Assembly (NCBI GenBank): GCA_020638465.1 | Contig: JACKIM010000002.1 | Coordinates: forward strand, 930,001-994,000 | Length of the DNA: 64,000 nucleotides | Origin: Geminicoccaceae bacterium | GTDB lineage: Bacteria > Pseudomonadota > Alphaproteobacteria > Geminicoccales > Geminicoccaceae | Direction: 5' to 3' | In this document: piece by piece, positions 1-7,637 of the stretch | Layout of the letters: each line of letters opens with the position of its first letter | Numbering within the stretch: the first letter of the stretch is position 1 | Translations under genes and position numbers: made by a program | Notes under the pieces: model-generated | The model's database searches: none | What the model was told of the DNA's origin: nothing | Seen by the model: only the letters and a program-made list of their open reading frames with translations

Positions 1-962
1 CCGTCACCATTCCCGAACAGTTCGGCAAACCCACCGACAGACGATGCGAGGATCGGCAGACCATGACTTACCGCCGACATTGCCACACCACTGGCGTCGA
101 TCTCACGATAGGGAAATACCGCAGCATGCGTATGCGCCAGCAACTGGTCCATGCGCTCTTCGCTCAGGAACTGCGGTTCGAGCGTGACGCAATCGTCAAG
201 CCCATGTTGCCGGATCCGCTCGAACAGCGGTTCCATGTCCATGTAGGGCTTGCCGGCAATATGCACATCGAGCCGCAGCCGTTCTTCAGGCGTGAGCAAG
301 GCCAGCGCGTCAAGTAGCAGATCGACCCCCTTGTAGGGTTTGATCTTGCCAAGCTGCAGCAACTTCAGCCTTCCGCCGCCGGGAGCCGCTTTCGGACCAT
401 GACCATGACGCGGCGGGTGCAGCAGGCCATGGGGGATGACGTAAAGGCGATCGGACAGGACACCCGCCTGCAACAGGCGTGCCCTCGCCTGGTCGGTATG
501 AACGATCACGGCATCCGCCCGCCGCAATACTCCACCATACCCCATTTTCATCAATGGGTTCCCATCCCCATTATACGGATTGCTGTCATGGGCAGTGATG
601 ACGAGAGGTGCCCGATGGCGCAGCAATGGCAGGAGTACCCTGTCGACCAACGGCAACGGCGCCCATTGCATGTGAATGACCGACGGGCAGACACTCTTCA
701 GCCTGTGGCACAACCACACCAGGCCAATGGCGTGCTCCATGCCCTTTATCACCCTGCCACCATCAAACCTGTTGGCGATCGGATAAAAGTGATTCCAGCG
801 TTCGCCTTCGAAGGTCATCTCGTCGAAGCCATGCTCGCCGACATGGATGACGTGTTCGCCGGACCGCTCAAGGGCCGCCTGCAGCGCCGCATCGTAAGCT
901 GGCGTGAAATCCCCCGGATCGAGCAGGATGACGGGGGCGGCCGGAACCGGGGAGACGGTCAC
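1..962 (-). CDS. Glycosyltransferase family 4 (GT-B), C-terminus cut by window edge
   Basis: Probably transfers a sugar from a nucleotide-sugar donor to the growing lipid-linked exopolysaccharide unit in the cytoplasm. I translated it directly because it has a GTG start and no stop in the window. GTG at 962 overlaps the TGA of the upstream family 2 glycosyltransferase in a GTGA junction, which indicates translational coupling. About 320 residues are visible. The C-terminal half shows the family motif LLQLGKIKPYKGVDLLLDAL and an E-x7-E-type donor site (FPYREIDASGV, then GLPILAS). The N-terminal half has GT-B-like features such as HMQWAPLPL and TAHDSNPY. The donor and linkage cannot be told from sequence. 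The call of the family is strong; the start is well supported by the overlap. Confidence 0.85.
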   Translation of the reverse strand, partial: MTVSPVPAAPVILLDPGDFTPAYDAALQAALERSGEHVIHVGEHGFDEMTFEGERWNHFYPIANRFDGGRVIKGMEHAIGLVWLCHRLKSVCPSVIHMQWAPLPLVDRVLLPLLRHRAPLVITAHDSNPYNGDGNPLMKMGYGGVLRRADAVIVHTDQARARLLQAGVLSDRLYVIPHGLLHPPRHGHGPKAAPGGGRLKLLQLGKIKPYKGVDLLLDALALLTPEERLRLDVHIAGKPYMDMEPLFERIRQHGLDDCVTLEPQFLSEERMDQLLAHTHAAVFPYREIDASGVAMSAVSHGLPILASSVGGFAELFGNGD

Positions 963-2134
963 GATGTTCGTCCGGGCTGCATGGGCGGGCGGGAAGACGG
1001 AGCCACATCCCAGGTGACCGCCCGTTCACCGCGAAAGGCGCGGAAGACACCGATCGAAGCACCGGCAATGGCCAGCACGGCATTCCACAGCTTGTCGACT
1101 ATCTTCACCCGCAGGCGAAGAGCCAGGAAAAAGCCGAGCCCTCCCGCCACAACCAGCACGGCCGTCGGAAGGATTCCGATGAGCGAAGCCACGAAAGCCA
1201 GAGCAAATACGGCTGATGCCAGCAGGAAGAAACCGCACAGCCAACGAAGCAGACGATGCGCCACATATTTGTAGAGGTGCCAAGCGTCGAGCTTCTTCAA
1301 TCGGGACCAAAGAGTGAAGTGAACATGGGTGCACTCGCAGGCAATGCGGACCTTGCGGCGGAATTCATCACCGGCGATGGTCGTGTGGGGTTCATACGCC
1401 CGAAGTTCAGGCGCACGCACGACCCGGTAACCGGCGCAAAGGATCCAGAGCGACCGGTAGATGTCGTCCATCAATCCCCCCGGCACAGGGGCATGCAGCG
1501 AGCGGCGGATGGCAAACAGCGAACCATCCGCGCCGATGACCGAGCCGGTCGATGTCTCCAGTTCCTTGCTCCACTCGTTGAAGCGCCAGTAGGCCGCACC
1601 CGTCGACGCCGTGGACGAACTTTGCGCGTTGACATAGCTCAGATCCGAGCAGACACAGCCAATCGTCGGATCGGTGAACCACCTTCGCAGAACGCTCACG
1701 GCATTGTGGTCGACCAGGACATTGGCGTCGGTGAAGATGATGATCTCCGCGCGCGCGCGATCGATAAGCAGGTCCATGCCATGGGTCTTGCCCCGACGTT
1801 CGGGCGAAACCACCAGGTCGATCATGCCCTCGTAGGGCCGCAGAATTTCCGCAGTCCCATCATCGGCCGCATCGACATAGACGTGAATGTCGAGTTCGCC
1901 ACCACAAGCCTCGCGCAATCGAAACAGATCCTGCATCTTCTCCTCGATGCAACCTGCCTCGTTATAGGCACAAAGACAGACGGCAAAGCTCGCCGGCTCG
2001 CGCCCCGTCGCCTGAGGTACCGGCGTGAAGCGATGCAATCGTCGCGCAAGGGCCAGGGACAGCTGATAGGGACCAAACGGCCACATCGCGATGACCAGGC
2101 AGATGGCAGCGAGACTGAACCAGACAAAGGTCAC
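959..2134 (-). CDS. Membrane-anchored glycosyltransferase family 2
   Basis: A 391-residue processive-type or membrane-bound GT-A glycosyltransferase, likely adding a sugar to the exopolysaccharide repeat on the inner face of the membrane. The N-terminus is a membrane segment (about residues 2-25). The catalytic domain follows, with CAYNEAG near residue 55, the DDGT donor-binding site, DANV (DxD-like) near 137 and ADGSLFAIRR near 200. Two or more hydrophobic segments lie near residues 295-340. It sits between the sugar transferase upstream (43 bp gap) and the family 4 enzyme downstream (4-base overlap), so it belongs to the same operon. Substrate is unknown. Confidence 0.85.
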   Translation of the reverse strand: MTFVWFSLAAICLVIAMWPFGPYQLSLALARRLHRFTPVPQATGREPASFAVCLCAYNEAGCIEEKMQDLFRLREACGGELDIHVYVDAADDGTAEILRPYEGMIDLVVSPERRGKTHGMDLLIDRARAEIIIFTDANVLVDHNAVSVLRRWFTDPTIGCVCSDLSYVNAQSSSTASTGAAYWRFNEWSKELETSTGSVIGADGSLFAIRRSLHAPVPGGLMDDIYRSLWILCAGYRVVRAPELRAYEPHTTIAGDEFRRKVRIACECTHVHFTLWSRLKKLDAWHLYKYVAHRLLRWLCGFFLLASAVFALAFVASLIGILPTAVLVVAGGLGFFLALRLRVKIVDKLWNAVLAIAGASIGVFRAFRGERAVTWDVAPSSRPPMQPGRTS

Positions 2135-2176
2135 ACGCGATTCTCCACAGTTGCATTGCTGCGAGCAGGCTTGCGG

Positions 2177-3109
2177 TCAGTAGGCATTGTCACCTTTGAG
2201 GCTGGCCCAGGGTGTGCGTAACAGGATTACCAGATCAAGACTAATGGACCATGAACGGATATAGGCAAGATCGTGCTCGAAGCGGCGCAGGAGCTTTTCC
2301 TCGGTATCCGTGTTGCCGCGCAGGCCGGTGACCTGCGCCAGTCCCGTCAGTCCCGGCGGAACACGGTATCGTCGGGCGAAATCGGTCACGACCTCCTCGT
2401 AGTAGCGCTCACCGGCCTTCGCATGGACAGGATGCGGTCTCGGCCCCACCAGCGACATTTCCCCCTTGAGGACGTTGAACAATTGTGGAAGCTCATCGAT
2501 ACTGCTGCGCCGGATGAAGGCACCGACCCGTGTCACGCGCGGATCGTTGCGCTTGGTGAGTTCCCGGGCAGCAACATCCTGCCGGTCGACATACATCGAT
2601 CTGAATTTCCAGCACTCGAAGATCTGGCAACCAAGGCCGTAGCGCGGCTGCCGGAAGAAGACAGGCCCACGGCTGTCGATCTTGATCGCCAGAGCCGTGA
2701 GTGCCATCAGCGGTGCAACGAAGACCAGCAGCGTCGAGGCGATGACAACATCAAGCGAACGCTTGAACAGCCGCCCTTTCCAGTCGAGCGCTGGGGCGAC
2801 CAGCTCAACCAGCTCAACCAGCTCAACCCGGTCACCATGCTTGCGCAATGCGCGGACCCTCTGGGGCATCAGTTCGAGAACCTGCAGCAGGTCTGCGATA
2901 TCCTGACATTTGCCGGTGTCGACGATAATAATTTCGTCAAGGCTGGTCTGGCGCAATCTCTCGACAGCATGATCGAAGCCGATCATCTCGATGGCCGTGA
3001 AGATGCCGACATCATTGCGCAACCATGTTCGCAGCTCTTCGCCCTCGCCGTCCGTTCCATCGTGGAGGACGGCGACACGCCGGCGCAGCCAGGAAAACCT
3101 AGGCAACAC
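2177..3109 (-). CDS. Polyprenyl-phosphate sugar-1-phosphate transferase, compact form
   Basis: Predicted initiating phosphoglycosyltransferase, which moves a sugar phosphate to undecaprenyl phosphate to start the exopolysaccharide unit. The C-terminal catalytic domain (about residues 115-310) is typical of the WcaJ/WbaP/GumD family. It has one membrane hairpin (VVIASTLLVFVAPLMALTAL), KFRSM, the RRSSIDELPQL block, SLVGPRP and YRVPPGLTGLAQV. Residues 1-100 match the Rossmann-like middle domain of long members. The usual four or five N-terminal membrane helices are missing. The start is GTG at 3109 (or TTG at 3106), because the frame further upstream lies on top of the polymerase gene and reads as a low-complexity shadow. 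It overlaps the polymerase end by 11 bp. Confidence 0.8.
   Translation of the reverse strand: MLPRFSWLRRRVAVLHDGTDGEGEELRTWLRNDVGIFTAIEMIGFDHAVERLRQTSLDEIIIVDTGKCQDIADLLQVLELMPQRVRALRKHGDRVELVELVELVAPALDWKGRLFKRSLDVVIASTLLVFVAPLMALTALAIKIDSRGPVFFRQPRYGLGCQIFECWKFRSMYVDRQDVAARELTKRNDPRVTRVGAFIRRSSIDELPQLFNVLKGEMSLVGPRPHPVHAKAGERYYEEVVTDFARRYRVPPGLTGLAQVTGLRGNTDTEEKLLRRFEHDLAYIRSWSISLDLVILLRTPWASLKGDNAY
2801..2827. repeat. Three tandem copies of a 9-bp unit inside the sugar transferase gene
   Basis: The unit cagctcaac occurs three times in a row. On the coding (minus) strand it encodes the in-frame tripeptide repeat VEL-VEL-VEL, just between the middle domain and the membrane hairpin of the sugar transferase. 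Because the unit is 9 bp, copy number can change without breaking the frame. Confidence 0.9.
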
Positions 3110-4367
3110 GAGGGAAACTTCCTGCAAGGGCTGGCTGCCGGAGTCTCGGCCAGATGACGAGGGCCATATGGAGGAACTGGATGTAGAAGGCATTGAGATA
3201 TCCGCCAAGAAACATGAACTGGAAAAGACAGGCCAAAGCCAGCAACCGATCCGGCGCATGGCGAAAGAGTGCGTAAAGATAGAAGATCGAGAAGCCGGCA
3301 CTGCCGATGATGCCATACTCGACCAGCAGCTTGAGCCAGGAGGAGTCCTGAACGGCATAGTCGAGTGCATCGCTTACGGCCTCCACGCTGCCGGGACCGA
3401 AACCGAAGAACAGCGCCCTCGGATTGTTGACGAGTACGTCGCTTACCAGCCAATAGGGCCCGAACATGCGCATCGACCCGCTCGACATCGGATTGCCGAA
3501 CTCGTCGAGCCGGTCGAGAAACATGGAAAAGGGGGGCACGTCCTGGAGCCAGGGCAGGGACAGGAGCAGGATCAGCGGCAGGATCAGCAACCACCAGTAG
3601 TGAAGCCGGATCGCCAGGGGCGCTACCATCGCCAAAAGCAGCATCGCACCGGTGCCCGAAAACGAGACGATATAGGCCGTTGCGAAAAGCGCCAGCACGG
3701 CAGGTCTGCGGGCCTGCAAGATCTCGATGATGATGCCGATCGCCAGCATCTGCGAGAAGTGCGAGGGTTCCAGAAACCAGAGACCGTTGCTCTTGAGCAG
3801 TCCCAGGCCTTCCTGAATTCCGATGCGGAGATTGAATCCCTGAATGAACAGTCCGGGGGGAAGGACAAGGTCAAACGGGAACATCGCGTCCGGACCGAGC
3901 AGGAACTGGATTCCGAACTGGAGAATACCGACAATGGCGGAAAGGATCATCACACGCTGGAATATTTCCAGCATCATCTCGAAGGTCGTGCGGTCGACTT
4001 CCACCATCAGGATGAATGGCAGGTAGAGAAGCAGCAACATGAACAGCGACTGGGACGAGAACTGTTCCGACCGGGCGAACAGGGTCACGAGCAGACAGGC
4101 CACGGCAATCCCGTAAAGACCGAACCGCACCGGGTCGATGCGCAGGTAGCCCCGGATCACGGCCCAACCGGCAACGGCCACGCAACCCGCAAAACCCACA
4201 CCGACAATTTCACCCGTTCCGGGAATGGCAAAACGCTGCAGCACCGTTACGCTGAGAAGAACGGCAAGCCACATCAGCAGCAGCGGGCGCACACCTCCCC
4301 TGTACCAGCTGTCGGCAGGATGCTGCCCGGACGCCTGTTGCGGCCATACCAAAGGGGTTGCCGTCAT
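3099..4367 (-). CDS. O-antigen polymerase/ligase-like membrane protein (Wzy type)
   Basis: A 422-residue polytopic membrane protein with about eleven or twelve hydrophobic segments and a larger loop near residues 270-330 (PPFSMFLDRLDEFGNPM, GPYWLVSDVLVNNPRALFFG), the layout of Wzy polymerases and O-antigen ligases. It likely joins lipid-linked repeat units in the periplasm. Wzy proteins share little sequence, so the call rests on topology, the FGFGPGS motif and context between sugar transferase and acyltransferase genes. The ATG at 4367 overlaps the stop of a short upstream ORF (ATGA). Alternative: a ligase rather than a polymerase. Confidence 0.7.
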   Translation of the reverse strand: MTATPLVWPQQASGQHPADSWYRGGVRPLLLMWLAVLLSVTVLQRFAIPGTGEIVGVGFAGCVAVAGWAVIRGYLRIDPVRFGLYGIAVACLLVTLFARSEQFSSQSLFMLLLLYLPFILMVEVDRTTFEMMLEIFQRVMILSAIVGILQFGIQFLLGPDAMFPFDLVLPPGLFIQGFNLRIGIQEGLGLLKSNGLWFLEPSHFSQMLAIGIIIEILQARRPAVLALFATAYIVSFSGTGAMLLLAMVAPLAIRLHYWWLLILPLILLLSLPWLQDVPPFSMFLDRLDEFGNPMSSGSMRMFGPYWLVSDVLVNNPRALFFGFGPGSVEAVSDALDYAVQDSSWLKLLVEYGIIGSAGFSIFYLYALFRHAPDRLLALACLFQFMFLGGYLNAFYIQFLHMALVIWPRLRQPALAGSFPRVA

Positions 4368-4627
4368 CGGCCACCGCCGGAAAACTCACGCGGCATGGGA
4401 GCGGCCTGCCCCTCTGCAACACGCGAGAAAGCGGGGTGCATCAAGTTCCATCTTACCCGACACAAGGAACATCTCCCCCACACCAAGACAACCAGACTGG
4501 CAATCACATTCCCAAGGCCATCCGGCTCGATCACCCACGGAGTGAACTCCCCATCCGGCCCGAAATCCATCTCAGGCCCGGACGGACACCCGATACCGAT
4601 TGACGGTTGGCCCTTCAACGACGGCAT
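4364..4627 (-). CDS. Doubtful small ORF upstream of the polymerase gene
   Basis: An 87-codon ORF whose TGA overlaps the ATG of the polymerase gene in an ATGA junction, which would suit translational coupling. I do not recognise the product. It has a short hydrophobic stretch (NVIASLVVLVWG, residues 40-51) and many Gly and Pro. Third positions are only moderately GC-rich. It could be a leader ORF, a decayed gene fragment or chance. Confidence 0.25.
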   Translation of the reverse strand: MPSLKGQPSIGIGCPSGPEMDFGPDGEFTPWVIEPDGLGNVIASLVVLVWGRCSLCRVRWNLMHPAFSRVAEGQAAPMPREFSGGGR

Positions 4628-4784
4628 TCATGGCGTCAGATCTATTTCCTTTCATCAGATAAATAAGCCGATGAGCATCCCCTCAATACCCATGTAAGTA
4701 CATTATTTAATTTTTTCACCCAGAGATAGATGCAAGGGCGTATATCTAGAAATCAACAATTTAGAAACTTCAACATTTCTCCTT
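4628..4784. promoter_or_regulatory. AT-rich gap inside the exopolysaccharide cluster
   Basis: This stretch is clearly richer in A and T than its surroundings (for example near 4695-4715 and 4740-4780). It separates the acyltransferase pair from the polymerase and glycosyltransferase genes, all on the minus strand, so it probably holds a second promoter for the polymerase group. No clean -35/-10 pair can be assigned by eye. Confidence 0.35.
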
Positions 4785-5744
4785 CTACAAATTTCTCTTT
4801 TTGAGACTATCAATAACATATTTTGTCAGCTTGGACGTGATCGGAGCCCGGAGATGATAGGCGTCGAAAAACGATGTTTCTCCTAGTGACAGTTCGGCAT
4901 TCGCATTGACGACCCGAAAATCCGCCCGCTTCGCACTGGCCTCCAGGTGCCTGACATGTGTCGCGAGCAACTTGCCGTTTGGATCGAGTCCGGCCAGATA
5001 TCCCGGTCGCAAGGGAGCGATCACGAATGTCAGGCCGGCCCCATGCCCACGCACGGTGCGAGCGAGATCTTCAAGGGCCCTGTAACACCGGGCATTGAAA
5101 TCCGGCAGGCTGCCACGCCACACGAGGTCGGGGACGGACTGCCGCGGAAGGTCGAGGCGGATGCTGCCCGTCTCATCGAAGTTCAGCGAATCCGGCGAGG
5201 AGGGCGGGTCATGGCGAAGCTGCCGGATATTCCGGGCGGAACGCGCGACGCCGACCGGATCGAGGTGGCGCAGTTGCGTTTCCAGTTCGCTCGACCTGTC
5301 TAGCGCATAGGCCGCCGCATCCTCCACGTCGAGGAGTTGGGCCGAAGCCGGATCGCAGCTTTCGAAGTCGAGAAGTGTGGAGACCATCACCACGTCACGG
5401 ACCTGCGGCATCAGGCCAAGATAGAACCGGGCCAGCAGGACCGCCTGGTGGATCTTGAGGTCGCGCACGCCGACATTGAGCGGAGTCCGGTCGGGAAGAC
5501 CCTGCCGGAGTGTCATGTCGTCAAATCCCCACAACGTGGTCGAAGACCCCAGCATGAGAAAATCTACAGGTGCACCATGCCGGTGGCGGATGAAACGCAG
5601 CTTCTCGTCCAGGGTGGTCCGGTTGGTGAATGCTGGCGCCTTCAGGCGATCCAGGCCATCAAGCGTCAGGATCATCGCGACGACGAGCAGCGGGATCGAA
5701 ATCAGGCCGGCAACCAGCCCCAGAAGAAACTTTCGCGCGTCCAT
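4785..5744 (-). CDS. SGNH-like membrane-anchored acyltransferase partner (AlgJ/AlgX/DltD-like)
   Basis: A 319-residue protein with one N-terminal membrane anchor (residues 6-28) and a periplasmic domain. It has SGNH-type features: a GSS block (G66-S67-S68, in LMLGSSTTLWGFD) and a C-terminal D294-x-x-H297 (FDAYHLR). Proteins like this take an acyl group from an MBOAT partner and pass it to a polysaccharide, as in alginate or teichoic acid acylation. The MBOAT gene lies 8 bp upstream on the same strand, which supports the pairing. Acetyl is the likeliest group but this is inference. Confidence 0.65.
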   Translation of the reverse strand: MDARKFLLGLVAGLISIPLLVVAMILTLDGLDRLKAPAFTNRTTLDEKLRFIRHRHGAPVDFLMLGSSTTLWGFDDMTLRQGLPDRTPLNVGVRDLKIHQAVLLARFYLGLMPQVRDVVMVSTLLDFESCDPASAQLLDVEDAAAYALDRSSELETQLRHLDPVGVARSARNIRQLRHDPPSSPDSLNFDETGSIRLDLPRQSVPDLVWRGSLPDFNARCYRALEDLARTVRGHGAGLTFVIAPLRPGYLAGLDPNGKLLATHVRHLEASAKRADFRVVNANAELSLGETSFFDAYHLRAPITSKLTKYVIDSLKKRNL

Positions 5745-5752
5745 CGATCAGA

Positions 5753-7276
5753 TCAAAACTGGAAGTAGATGAATTTTTGCGGCGGATCTGCATAGAGCGC
5801 GAGCAGCGCCGTGGCCACTGCGGCTCCCGCAACCAGCCCCTGGGGCCAGCCCAGGCTCCGCAAGACACCTTCTCCGCGCTCCAGGCGGCTCACGAGCTGC
5901 GTGCTCGTCGGTCCGGCGATAGCGACGATCATGGCGATCCCGGTCACAAGCACCTGCTCTGCCCCGTCAAAGTGAAAATTCTGGATCGGTTCGAATACGA
6001 CACCTGCGTTGGCAAGGAACGGACCGAGGCTGCCCAGCATCAGGAGATAGTACTCCGGCAGCTGCGTGCCATTCAGGCCAAGCATCCCGTCATAGATCCG
6101 ACCGGCCGCGGCGAAGCTCTCCGCCCGGAAAAGCACCCAGGCGAAATGAACGCAGAGCAAGGTGACAAGCCAGCCGATCAGCAGCCGGAACGGGCCCGGC
6201 CGGACACTGCCGCGGGTGAAGTCGTAGCGAACGGCCCGCCAGACATGATTGATGGCCAGCAGCACACCGTGAATGCCGCCCCAAAGGACGAATGTCCATC
6301 CGGCTCCATGCCAGAGGCCGCCCAGCAGCATGGTGACAATGATCGCCGCGACCTGACGCGGCCGTCCCCGCCGGTTGCCTCCAAGGGCTCGATAGAGATA
6401 GTCGCGCAGGAACCTGGAGAGGGTCATGTGCCAGCGTCGCCAGAAATCGATGATGCTCGAAGCTCGATACGGAGCGTCGAAATTCTCCGGCAGGCGAATG
6501 CCAAATAGACGGGCAAGCCCGATGGCCATATCCGAATAACCCGAAAAGTCGAAATAAAGCTGAAGCGTGAACGCTGCGGTAGCTCCCCAGGCGACGACAA
6601 GCCCCGGAGCGATGCCGCCCTGCGCGTCGGCAAACACGGGATCGACATAGAGCGCCAGCTGATCCGCGATCATCACTTTCTTGACAAGGCCGATGGCAAA
6701 CAACGCGAAACCGGCGGCAAGATCATGTTCGTCAAGACCGCCACGCCGGCCCGTTCTCAATTGTGGAATGATCTCGTTGTGATGCACGATGGGCCCCGCG
6801 ATGAGCTGCGGGAAAAAAGTGACAAAGAAGGCATAGTGCAACGGATCCGTCGCATCGCACTGCCCGCGCTGGCAGTCGACGAGGTAGGCGATCTGCTGAA
6901 AGGTAAAGAACGAGATCGCCAGAGGGAGCACGAGCGAACTCGAAAGCGGCGGCGCGTCGACAATGCTGGCAACCGTCGACAAGAAGAAGTTCGCGTATTT
7001 GAATACACCAATCAGGACCAGATTGAGGCCGACGCCGATGACCAGTATAAGGGTTGACCCGGTTCGCCGCAGCCATTCGCCGAACACGAAATTGGCGATG
7101 ATCGACCCCAGGATGAGAATGAGATAGGGAGGAAACCACCAACCGTAGAAAATCAATGATGCAAGGATCAGCCAGTACAGGGACAAACGCCAATGGCCAC
7201 TGCGAACGGCAAGATGATATACAATGAGTGTGACGGGCAAAAACAGTCCGATGAATACAAATGAATTAAAGAGCAT
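5753..7276 (-). CDS. MBOAT-family O-acyltransferase (AlgI/PatA-like)
   Basis: Polytopic membrane enzyme expected to move acyl groups across the inner membrane for polysaccharide O-acylation. Family signatures are clear: FDFSGYSDMAIG near residue 243, DFWRRWHMTLSRF with H283, and GGLWHGAGWTFVLWGGIHG with H323 and H336, the last two being in the conserved active-site region. I chose ATG at 7276 (507 aa), giving the usual MLFNSFVFIGLFLPVT opening. An extra 27 codons in frame upstream (to 7357) look non-native. It precedes the SGNH-like gene by 8 bp. Confidence 0.85.
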   Translation of the reverse strand: MLFNSFVFIGLFLPVTLIVYHLAVRSGHWRLSLYWLILASLIFYGWWFPPYLILILGSIIANFVFGEWLRRTGSTLILVIGVGLNLVLIGVFKYANFFLSTVASIVDAPPLSSSLVLPLAISFFTFQQIAYLVDCQRGQCDATDPLHYAFFVTFFPQLIAGPIVHHNEIIPQLRTGRRGGLDEHDLAAGFALFAIGLVKKVMIADQLALYVDPVFADAQGGIAPGLVVAWGATAAFTLQLYFDFSGYSDMAIGLARLFGIRLPENFDAPYRASSIIDFWRRWHMTLSRFLRDYLYRALGGNRRGRPRQVAAIIVTMLLGGLWHGAGWTFVLWGGIHGVLLAINHVWRAVRYDFTRGSVRPGPFRLLIGWLVTLLCVHFAWVLFRAESFAAAGRIYDGMLGLNGTQLPEYYLLMLGSLGPFLANAGVVFEPIQNFHFDGAEQVLVTGIAMIVAIAGPTSTQLVSRLERGEGVLRSLGWPQGLVAGAAVATALLALYADPPQKFIYFQF

Positions 7277-7637
7277 CTCGACCCCGACGACGATCTGAAT
7301 GCCATTCACGTTAGCGGCTCGTATCGAGTGCCGTTCATCAGAGCGTAAGTTGAGCACCCTATGGGATGCAAAAATTCCAGATTGAAATTCTCAGGTGACC
7401 AATTTCTAATCATCCTCCTTCTAGGTTAATTTGCGCAACGTATAATTGTACCGTTCTCAAGGCGAATTTCCGGCCAAAAGACGCGATAGACTCGACCGGG
7501 AATGTGCGGTTGCTTACTGTGCAATCCGGCCCTGAGATCTGAGTGCCGGCGACCGGTCACAGGGTGGCTGTTCGAAATACTGCCGAAGACGTTCCGATCG
7601 ACCGTAAAATCTTCCGATAATCAGCCTCCCTTCTGTT
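7277..7637. promoter_or_regulatory. Divergent promoter region of the exopolysaccharide cluster
   Basis: No gene is seen in these 361 bases. They lie between the minus-strand acyltransferase operon and the plus-strand chain-length/kinase gene, and are AT-rich from about 7360 to 7460, as expected for back-to-back promoters. A TATAAT hexamer sits at 7441-7446 on the plus strand, but I see no good -35 at the right distance. An ATTCTCA element at 7387-7393, followed by TGA at 7396, resembles dyads elsewhere in the window. Confidence 0.4.

Noticed and set aside
399..1274. 291-codon plus-strand frame at the left end
   Set aside because: The minus strand here encodes a recognisable family 4 glycosyltransferase and the end of the family 2 enzyme, so this frame is a shadow.
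2801..2827. CRISPR-like repeat
   Set aside because: The 9-bp units are contiguous with no spacers and lie in a coding frame. No CRISPR array or cas gene was seen anywhere in the window.
3110..3370. N-terminal extension of the sugar transferase frame
   Set aside because: It lies inside the polymerase gene and reads as Ser-rich low-complexity sequence, so I placed the start at GTG 3109 and not at ATG 3370.
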